Source: Conidiobolus incongruus B7586 (Eukaryota; Entomophthoromycota; Entomophthoromycetes; Entomophthorales; Conidiobolaceae). From it: 41,352 nucleotides of DNA. This document shows, one piece after another, positions 32,509 to 41,352 of the stretch. The stretch covers positions 1 through 41,352 of the forward strand of contig JNEM01011700.1 of the NCBI GenBank assembly GCA_000697335.1, in the 5' to 3' direction. The notes below the pieces were generated by a model. The model saw nothing but the letters and a program-made list of their open reading frames with translations. It did no database searches and was not told where the DNA came from. Made by a program: the position numbers and the translations under genes. Each line of letters starts with the position of its first letter. Positions within the stretch are counted from its first letter, which is position 1.

Positions 32509-33306
32509 TTAAACTTGATCTTCAACTTGAGCTTGATTCCTCTCTTCTTTTTTAGCTTTATGCTGTAGCCAAGCACTGTAAATAACAGTCCAAGTGACCA
32601 AAAGAGCGATATTACCATAGGTTAAGACATTACCTAAAATCATAATTAAGTCCAAACTAACTGTAAAGATTAGAATAATGTTAATAATTGCTTGAGTAAT
32701 GAATCCACAACCCCATACAATTGAAATCACTTTCATCGCATGTCGAAACTCTGGAATCTGCCATTGAGCGTCATATTCTTTGATCTTTTCAGGATCATTT
32801 TGAGTCTGCCAAGGCCTTGAAAAGTAATAAATAAGAGGCTTTTCAAATAATAAAGAGATCATATAGGCGACACCAATTGCACCTGTTATGATAGCGCCTT
32901 TAATTTCATTGAGTTTAGCATTGTTGAAACCTAAACTTAGGCCAAGTCCAATAAAGAATGATATAATAATAATGATGGGTAAAGGTTCAAATCTTCGCTT
33001 GATTAATACTGTAAATACTGTTGACAATAGTGTTGGAACGGATGAAATGATAACAGCTTTTAATTCCCCAATAGGACCTTTAAGTGTAAAGTACAATGTT
33101 AAAGGTAGAGCAATTTCTAAAACTATGTGTTGAAAAAGGAACCCGAATAATTTGATCTTTTTGGCAGTTGATTCTGAGAAATGACGTTCCCAGAAATCAG
33201 GCCTCTTGGGATTGGTATCGTGATTGATATTGGAAGATGAGGATGTATTAGTCAAGTTTTCATTTGATCCTACTTGATGATCAATTTGCTTGTTAGTATC
33301 AGACAT
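32509..33306 (-). CDS. VC0807-like six-helix membrane protein (array copy 9, intact)
   Basis: A 265-residue single-exon protein from ATG at 33306 to TAA. The hydrophilic Asn/Ser-rich head (1-48) contains RPDFWERHFSESTAKK. Helices lie at about 54-75, 83-102, 109-127, 138-154, 196-216 and 219-243. Conserved features are IKRRFEPLPI (102-111), NNAKLNEIKGAIITGAIG (128-145), EKPLIYYFSRPW (155-166), NDPEKIKEYDAQW (170-182), VWGCGFITQA (198-207) and VLTYGNIALL. The C-terminal tail is charged (HKAKKEERNQAQVEDQV). It is the longest member and nearest to copy 5; long blocks are identical. Function unknown; membrane location inferred from the helices. As in all intact copies, there is no cysteine cluster, catalytic triad or known ligand motif. 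Confidence 0.88.
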   Translation of the reverse strand: MSDTNKQIDHQVGSNENLTNTSSSSNINHDTNPKRPDFWERHFSESTAKKIKLFGFLFQHIVLEIALPLTLYFTLKGPIGELKAVIISSVPTLLSTVFTVLIKRRFEPLPIIIIISFFIGLGLSLGFNNAKLNEIKGAIITGAIGVAYMISLLFEKPLIYYFSRPWQTQNDPEKIKEYDAQWQIPEFRHAMKVISIVWGCGFITQAIINIILIFTVSLDLIMILGNVLTYGNIALLVTWTVIYSAWLQHKAKKEERNQAQVEDQV

Positions 33307-33341
33307 TATTTGAATAATTAGATTTTAGTTTATTTGGTCAT

Positions 33342-33349
33342 TTTTATAT
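33342..33349 (-). promoter_or_regulatory. Candidate TATA box of array copy 9
   Basis: ATATAAAA on the minus strand, about 36 nt upstream of the ATG at 33306. It corresponds in place to the boxes before copies 5 and 6. Confidence 0.35.
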
Positions 33350-36131
33350 GTCATTTGAAGATAAACAAAATACAAGTCACGGGTTTAATATCAACTCTTT
33401 CTAATTTTGTATTTAGGAATTTCTTTGTCCTGAAATTGGTGTTGAATTAAACAAGATTGGACCAATCACAAAAAATTTATAAAATTTAGCATTAGTTCTA
33501 ATTTAGTCAAAATATCATTTTATATTTGCTTTGATTTGATTTGATTCCTTGTCAATATTTAATATTTTTAGTACTGTATTTATGAAAAAAAAGAATTTAT
33601 AGTATAATATGAATAAATTTTTTATAATTTTATAAACTAATAATATTTAAATGTTGACTAACTATGTTTGTAAATTTTTTATACTTTTTCTAAGCATCCA
33701 TATCAACTTTTTGCTATAATTTAAATCACCTATGATCTGCGCAAAGTAGCTTCTAGTCATAATCAAGGAGGCATTATTATGTAACATTACTATACCCCAT
33801 GAAAATAAAGTATTATGAGGATTTAATTTATTAAATCATTGAATTATTTACGTAGACTGTAATGATTATTATTTTTTTTCCATTGATCAAATTTCTAAAT
33901 AGAATATTTTTATATGGTATTAAAATCTTTTACTTGGATTAAATTGGAGTTGGAACCTCGTAACTGCTTATCAAAAGATGATTATATTAAGATGATATCA
34001 TATTTATTTTTTTTGACCAATCAAATATTATGAACATAACCAAAAAATTAATCATAATTAGAAATATAAATCAGTTAATTAATTGAATAAATCAACATTC
34101 TTGTTTTGAAAATTTTAACTTTCTTTGAAATATTCAATTAGGTAATTTTTCAATGTAAATTTCCAATTTTGATATATCTATCAGATATTTTTCCTTATCA
34201 AACATACTAAAATATCAAATTTAAGCTTACCCATATCTAATTTTACTAAATATAAATATAATATTATTTATATAGATATTTTATCAATGATTTTTAATGT
34301 ATACTATACAAATTTTAGGAAAAATAATTTTCGAAAGAATCAAAAAATATTAAGTATAATTTTTTTAAACAATTTAAATGAACGATCTTGATTTGTTATA
34401 CTTAATTGGTAATATAAAATGTTTTTATTTTTATATAATATCTCATTTAGAAATCATAATACTAGGTCTTAATTATTAACTTTTGATTCATGTTTTAGTA
34501 CTCACATTGCAATGTTTACATCATTACATCACAATGGTATGCTTTTATCACCAATTGTTTGTTAGATATTCGCTTGGATTTGACCCTTTTATTTGCTCAA
34601 ACAACCATTACTCTTTTAAATTATTGAGTTTCAAATCTATTTCATTATACTGATTGATTTACTTTGGAAAAATTGACAAATTTTAACTTTTATTAAATCA
34701 TTTAATTGAACACATATTATATCGATATACATCACTTTATATCAAAGTTGAATCATTTTCCAAATTGAAGCAAATATATTATAATAATAATTTTGATCAA
34801 AAATCACGTTCTGCATTATTCCATAGCTTATTTAAAAATTGAATATGATAAATTTTCAACATATGGCAAATATTCGATATATCGATAATTACTAATATCT
34901 TATTTCCAATTTCCTGATTATATTATTTTTATGATTAAATTTAAGTTTTTGATTAAATACTCATAAAATGGTTAATTCAAAGAATCAGTTTATTCAAATT
35001 ACCAGTAAAATTATTTTTGTATGAATAAAATCTAAAGAATTTTATTCATTGAATATAGACTAGACAGACTGATAATATTTTAAAACTTTATATAAAATAT
35101 GTTCACATGAAATTATTTTTATAATGACGATGATTTAAAAAGGTTGTATATTTAATTAAATATTTATTCTAATTTAGGGAAAAAGATAAATATATTATTT
35201 TCAACTTTCCTAAAGTTAAATAATACAACTTCAATATTTGAATACTTATATGTTTTTAAAAAAAATTTTAATATTTCTATTAAAAAATAATTTGTAATTT
35301 TTATCATTAGTAGATCAAAATATCAAATTATCTATTTATTATTGAAAATATAATGTATACAATTTAACTATGTAAAATAAAAAATATATCTTTAATATGC
35401 ATTTATTACAACTATTCAAACATTAGCTATTTTGAAACAAATAACATACAGAATTTAATCATTTAAGAAATGAATTATTTAAGATTTTAGATATGACTAT
35501 AATATTAATGATTTCAAAAGGAATAATGCTATAGCGAATATTAAATATGATTATTCTTGTGGTTTCATGCAAATCAGAAATAATCATTATAATTTCAACA
35601 TTCTTTTGATTCAATTGGTCAATCGATAGTTATCAGAATAAAGTTTTAAACCAGTATAAATTGGTTTAAAATTAGTGTATCATGACATATATTTTATCCA
35701 TATTTATTCACTATATATTTTAACTTATTTTCAATATTATTAAAATTTATTAATTCAATACTATAAAGCATAATACTGATAATTTATATTTATAAATTAC
35801 AATTTATTTTTTAATTTTGTCAATAATAAATTAATATTTAATTCTTTGACTATGCTACTCTTATTTATTACATATTTAATTCATTTTTTTTTAAAAGTCA
35901 ATATATAATTTTGAAAAATATTCTATTAAAATTAATATTTTATGTAAAGAAAATATAATTATATCTTTTTTTATTATTCAAATTATATTATCCATTTAAA
36001 AATTATATAAAATTTATTTGTCATGTCAAAATAATTGATTTATTTAGAATTTATATGGTTTTTTCATCAATATAAATATAATCAAATAATATATATGTAA
36101 AAGAAATGATAAAATATACTGATTTTATTAA
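33350..36131. other. Long AT-rich spacer between the array and the SulP gene
   Basis: About 2.8 kb. I see no gene, no tenth array copy and no STAS-domain exon for the neighbouring transporter. Confidence 0.5.
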
Positions 36132-37625
36132 CTATAATAGTAATTGTAAACAATAATTAAATGTAATACCAACGAAAAGACCCCATTGAATTTCGAAAAG
36201 AATGACAGAGATAAAGAGGGTAAAAAATTTGACAAATTTTTTGATATCATTTCTATATAATTGAGGTAATTTTTTAATATCTCCCATCAATTTGCTGCAA
36301 CTGATGAGAATAATTGCTGTGAGCGTTGGCTTGGGCAAATAAACAAATGCGTCGGAAAATTGAATTAAAACAAGGCTGACAATGATTAAACTGGTGAAAT
36401 TACCAATTTGAGATTTGGAATTTGATTGGTGGTATACTACAGTTCGAGTCAATGAGCCACAGTTGGGTAAGCATCCGAATAAACTGCCAAATATGCTACT
36501 CACTCCCAAAGCTCTCAGCTCTTGATTTGCGTCGATTTCATAGCATTCTTTGGCTGCATATGATTCAACAATAGACAATGTAATTAAATAGACGATTGCA
36601 GCAAGCACAAACGTTGGCAATAATAAATTTTTGAGTAAACTTAAGTCCAATAGTCGAGTAGGGATATGAAATTGTGGTAACCCACTTGGTATGCTGCCTA
36701 CCGTTTTGATACCTAACCAGATGTTTAATCTAAACAACCACACAATGGTACTTGCCAACACTGTAATCACTAAAAATTCAGGAATTTGAAAGCCTCTTCG
36801 GCGTCCTAAACTAGTATTTAAAAGAGGCGTAGCATCCGACAAAACTGCAGTAGTTCTATCATTATATCGCTGAATAGCAATCAAAATAAAAAGATTAACC
36901 ATTGTAAAACCAAAAGTAGGCCAATGTACTTCATTAAGGTGAGTGAATACATAGTACCATTTACGCACCATGACTAGAAAATATCCTTTGAACTGAGGCA
37001 GTACAAGACCTAAGCCATTTTGAATTTGAGTAGTGATAATAAACACCGTTACTCCACTGATAAATCCTTTAATCACGTATTCATCCATAAATCTTTGTTT
37101 AATCATTTTTCCAACGCCTAAAACACCCATGATAAGCTGAAATATGCCACAGTAAAAGCTCATGGCAAATACTATTTCTAAATAGTCAGGGTCGTTTATA
37201 GTTATGCTTGCGCTTATTCCTTTCTCAGCTAGATAAATAGGATAACAGGTTTGAAATACTACAGAGCTCACTAAAGTAAAAACTCCTGATACTAAATGAC
37301 GACTTGTACCAAGTAAAAAATATATAAATATTGGGAAAATACACGTATAAATACCATGAACAGGAGGAAGACCTAAATCATATTAACTAAAATTCAAACA
37401 ATATATATTATTATAAAAATTTTACCAGATATCAAAGCATATGCTAATGCTTGCGGAAGCACCATAGTAGTAATGGCTAAATGAATAAGATTAATATTAT
37501 AAATTAACAACACTAATTACATATCACATACTTATACCAGCTAAAAAATCATCCTTTAAATTATGCTTAAAATCATAGTTAGGAAGCCAGTTGGTAATAG
37601 GTAAATACTGTTTAATTGGATTCAT
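36132..37625 (-). CDS. SulP/SLC26-family anion (sulfate) transporter without STAS domain, three exons
   Basis: Exons (minus strand) 37625-37532, 37476-37426 and 37372-36132 join to 461 residues. Intron 1 (55 nt) is GTATGT..TTTAG and intron 2 (53 nt) GTAAAA..TTTAG. The joined N-terminal part shows the SulP hallmark: LKDDFLAGITITTMVLPQAL, AYALISGLPPVHGIYT, then a FLLGTSRHLVSG block. Further on come FMDEYVIKGFISGV, SIVESYAAKECYEIDANQEL with GVSSIFGSLFGCLPNCGSLTRT, and a last helix LFEIQWGLFVGITFNYCLQL. About 10-12 membrane helices are expected. SulP proteins carry sulfate or other anions across the plasma membrane or organelle membranes; substrate cannot be told here. The frame ends right after the final helix, so the usual C-terminal cytosolic STAS domain is missing, and no downstream exon for it is seen. 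Start chosen because the DFLAG motif follows at the normal distance. Confidence 0.9.
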
Positions 37626-40600
37626 ATTTATAATGTTTAATAAACTGAATTAATATATTTCAATATTATATAACCCTAATTAACTAATAATCTGACAAAG
37701 ATTAATGATTCAAATTGCTTTTATACTAAATGAACCGATTCAAAATCACGCTTTGATTAAATTTACAATCATCCAGTTTAACCAATTTGAGAAAATACAA
37801 GAATCATAATCTTTTTTATCCATATTTTAATTCAATTTAATCTCAACTCAATTTGATGATTTTCTATTTAACTATTCTGAGATTGACAACTCTTATAGTC
37901 TCTCTCCTATACATATATTAATAGAAATTTATAATAAAAAATATTATATTTTATGAATAAAAGAGCAAAATATTATTATTATTTAAGATCTAATAACTTC
38001 AGTTTTAATACATTTAGAGATATTTAATTGAAAGTTTTTTATTCTACCAAAGAAATAAAGATTCGATTCAACTTTCTAATTAGCATAAATAGTGTTTTTG
38101 TCTAGTGATTATCAAATCAAAAAGCGAGATTAGAGCATGATTATAAAGATAGAATATGATTATTTGAAAAAATATTTATATTACCTTTTAATATTTCAAT
38201 TATTGAGTATTTACTTTAATTTCAATTTAATCCTCGGAAAATTTAATAATGGATAAAGATTATTTAATAAAATTTTTATAATTTAACATAATATTTTTTT
38301 CAATAAGTCTAGATTTTTTAATATTGACAAGAGGTTTTGCAATTTTAAAATCATAATGCTAACAAGAAATTATCAAATTTGTTAATGATTGGATTTTATA
38401 TATTTATCTATAATTAATTATAATATCAAAAATAATATTTTCAATTAATATTTTTTTAAATTGTTTATAATAATTATTATTAATAAATGAATTCAATTTT
38501 AAACCTTTTAATATTGAACATATGCTGAATTTATTAAAATTACTTAAAAAATATTACTATTATATATTTCTCAGTAATTTCCTGCTTTAATCATGATACA
38601 ATTATTCCATTTCCGATTTTATAATAACTTGATTAACTATAAAGTGAGAGTTGTATTTAATTTATATATTTATAGGATTTCATATATATTTTCAATATCC
38701 ATAATATTTTTTTACAATATACTCAAATGATCAGGGGTATTAATGAAAAATTTAGAATTTTTAATAAATTATATTATTTCACCAGTATATGTTGGTAAAT
38801 GATTGTATAACTATTATTATTTAATCTATTTTCTTGTTATGACGAATTATGTGATCTATAACTCTAATACTACATCAAATACTATTTTATTTTAAATTAC
38901 TTATAACATGTTTATATATTATAGTATTCTTTAACAATAATTGAAATAATTAATAAGAATATTGAGACCAAACAAATATAAGTTGATTGTTGGTTCAGGG
39001 AGCCACAAATAGTGTTCTCTTAGAGTATTAAGTACATGGAAGGTTATTACAACTGTCAACATCTTTTATACAAACCCAATCTTGATGCTAATTAAAAGTT
39101 CCACAACTTTACAAAAGAGAGTTAATATAAATATAAAAACATAGTGTTGTATACAATCCCAATGGAAGTGGTGGGAGGTTATGGTCTATCTTATCAGGTT
39201 TACTAGGTGTAGAAGTATTATAGAACCAATTCTACATTATTCGATAAATATTGTTTCAGATAATAAAAATATAATTTGTGTATTATAGAATAGTTTTATA
39301 TATAATGAATATAGATGTTTTGTTTAAAGTATTGCCTTTAATAAAATATGATATTTTATATTAAACTAGAGTAAAAGGGGCTTACTAATACAGTAGCCAG
39401 AAATTGCTAGGAGTTCCTCTATTATTGAAGTTTTCCAGTAAACTTATAATAGCGTATGATTGTTGGGTAAATGAAAGTATATTATGGCAAAGAATTAGTC
39501 TGGTTATGAAAAGGAAAGTTTTATTATTATTCTCAAAGTATATATTATATGATTTTAACTTAAATTTTTAATATTTTAATCACCATTATATCAATAAATC
39601 TCAATCTATAATATATCTTTTATATTTGATTACCATATCTATATGATTTAATATTAATATAAATTTTCAAATTGTTCAGGTTTATTAATCTTTCACTATT
39701 GATAATCTGTATTGAAATACCTTGATTACCTGCTTGTAATCTGTTATAAAATTTTAGAAATATATATGTGTTATATTCACGACTATTATGAATAGTGGAA
39801 CTTATTATTCTATATATTTTGAGTATCAAATTATTATAAAATAATAGAATTTGACAGCAATATTATATATATACTCTTATAATAGGGATTATTTATTTTA
39901 ATAAATATATCATAAAGATCAATAATATCTTAATATTATTATATAATTATACCAATATCATCCAAAGTCATTTTCAACTATTTATAATCATTCAAAACTA
40001 TTATTTTATTTTAAAATATCAAATATCAATTATTAAGCAATAATATCACTATATATCTTATAATGTTTACTTAAAATAACTTGAAATATTTTTAATTGAA
40101 AATATTAGCAATTATTTTAAATATTAAATAAAATAAAAGGATTGATATATATTTGTTTTACAATAGTTAAATAATATAATGATATGGTTGATTTTGAATA
40201 TATATATTATTGATATTATAATTTATATTAATAAATTAAATAATCTATATTTAAACACAATATATTAGAGTTATATATCTTTAATTTAATTAAGCAATAC
40301 TTAGATTTTTATAAAGTTTAATGAATTAAATAATCCTAAAATACATTATTCATAAAATATTTGAAAAATATTAAAATTAGAATAATTATTAATATGAAAA
40401 ATTAATTACTATAATTTAAAAATTATCTAAATTCAAAATTATTAAAAATTAAATTAAATTTCATTATTAAATATTATTATTAGCTATATTCAAGCTAATT
40501 TATAATAAAATATAATAATATCTATATCACTGTATTTATTATTTAATAAAAATAATATTTATATAATTAATATATATTTTTACCTTTTTTTTATTAATAA

Positions 40601-41352
40601 AATTTTGGATGGATAGTAATAATTAATGATATTTGACAATTGATATTAAATATTGCATTGTAAAAACCATTAATAGACTTATTCAAATTTGTCCTGATTT
40701 TTGATTTTCCTGGCTTTTTTGAAAGATTATTGAAATATACTCAAACATAACCCAATAAGTAAATTAGTGACTTTTTCTCATTATTTGCTCTAAAATTATT
40801 ATTATAGTTTATTATTTTAAATTTTTTTTTCTTAAATTAGAAAATATATAATATTTTTTAAAATAACCTTATTAGCTTTAATTTTTAATATATAATAAAA
40901 AAGAAATAATAGAGTTCTTTATTATATTTATTAAAATTAATTTTGATATGAATTTAAATAATCCGGTGTTTTTAAAATTATTATATAAATTGAAAACCTT
41001 AAGATATATATTTTAATAACTATTATATATATTATAAAAGTTTATATTTAAATTTCTTTCTAAACAAAATAATTTTAAAAGATAAATAAAAATGCCAAAG
41101 GTTAAATATTTTAACTTATCAATATTCTATAATTATATATAAATTTTACTTCTTATTATTAAAAAAATATTTTTAAAAATTTAATTACCAAATATAATTT
41201 ACCAATTAAATTACAAAAAAGCATGTTTAAAAAATATAATAGGAAAGTTTTAAGTAAAAAAAGAATTATCATTATAAATATATTAAATAGTATATTAAAT
41301 TAAAAAAAATTAATTAATTCAATAATTTGGTTAGAATATTATTATAATATAA
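37626..41352. other. Long AT-rich region to the window end, no gene recognised
   Basis: About 3.7 kb. A patch at about 38980-39240, and weakly at 39370-39530, is GC-richer. It contains a stretch YNPNGSGGRLWSIL that faintly recalls the end of a retroelement integrase core; if so it is a broken, old fossil. The open frame at 39620-39829 (minus) looks like chance. The final 700 nt is extremely AT-rich and might be decayed repeat DNA, but I could not match it to the mariner copies. Confidence 0.4.

Larger units (their letters stand above)
13528..33306 (-). repeat. Tandem gene array: nine copies of a VC0807-like membrane protein family
   Basis: Nine homologous units share one strand: 13528-14259 (decayed), 14690-15015 (fragment), 15927-16691 (intact), 18225-18835 (decayed), 23211-23987 (intact), 27287-28053 (one frame break), 28962-29643 (decayed), 31260-31870 (decayed) and 32509-33306 (intact). 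All carry recognisable versions of RRFEPLPI, KPLIYYFSRPW, NDPEKIKE and VWGCGFIIQA. Divergence grades from near-identical blocks (copies at 23.2 and 32.5 kb) to barely recognisable ones, so duplication happened over a long time. Confidence 0.85.

Noticed and set aside
13528-33306. CRISPR-like or phage-like explanation for the repeated units
   Set aside because: The repeats are 0.6-0.8 kb genes with conserved codons and irregular spacing, not short repeats with spacers.
38980-39530. Possible retroelement integrase remnant
   Set aside because: Only one short motif-like stretch; too decayed to assign, so only mentioned in the spacer entry.
39620-39829. 69-codon frame (minus)
   Set aside because: Low-complexity AT-driven composition, no motif, no neighbouring support.
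40560-41352. Possible fourth mariner copy at the window end
   Set aside because: Similar in AT content, but I could not align the terminal repeat or the transposase block to the other copies.

Overview
The window looks like nuclear DNA of an AT-rich, early-diverging fungus. The reasons are a fungal-type SPX-RING protein, a Dhh1 helicase and a SulP transporter with short introns (53-60 nt, GT..AG), two eukaryotic-style tRNA genes with oligo-T terminators, and very AT-rich, gene-poor spacers. An entomophthoralean fungus such as Conidiobolus would fit the base composition and intron size; that assignment is inference.

Layout. 1-934 is the 3' part of a decayed mariner transposon. 1.1-2.9 kb holds GC-richer relics: an unassigned coding-like island, a decayed tRNA-Val copy, and a broken retroelement-like 5' fragment beside it. 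3617-4051 is a full-length but stop-riddled copy of the RNase P/MRP subunit gene POP7. 5395-6477 is an intact SPX-RING ubiquitin ligase gene with a C-terminal CaaX box. 9795-11512 is DHH1 in three exons. tRNA-Val(AAC) and tRNA-Asp(GTC) follow at 12.3 and 12.9 kb.

From 13.5 to 33.3 kb lies the main feature: a minus-strand tandem array of nine copies of one six-helix membrane protein gene. The family resembles the uncharacterised bacterial VC0807 family. Three copies are intact (15927-16691, 23211-23987, 32509-33306), one is nearly intact with a single frame break (27287-28053), and five are clearly decayed. Two further mariner copies in opposite orientation bracket the intact copy at 23.2 kb. 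A small candidate two-exon gene lies near 32.0 kb.

36132-37625 (minus) is a three-exon SulP/SLC26 anion transporter that stops right after its membrane domain, with no STAS domain. The last 3.7 kb shows no convincing gene.

Themes. The SPX-RING gene (inositol pyrophosphate/phosphate sensing) and the SulP gene (anion transport) are single host genes with no evident operon-like link. The array shows birth-and-death evolution of a family of unknown function. Decay in the POP7 copy, and largely in the tRNA-Val copy, is dominated by C-to-T (G-to-A) changes, which suggests a mutational process resembling RIP or methyl-cytosine deamination.
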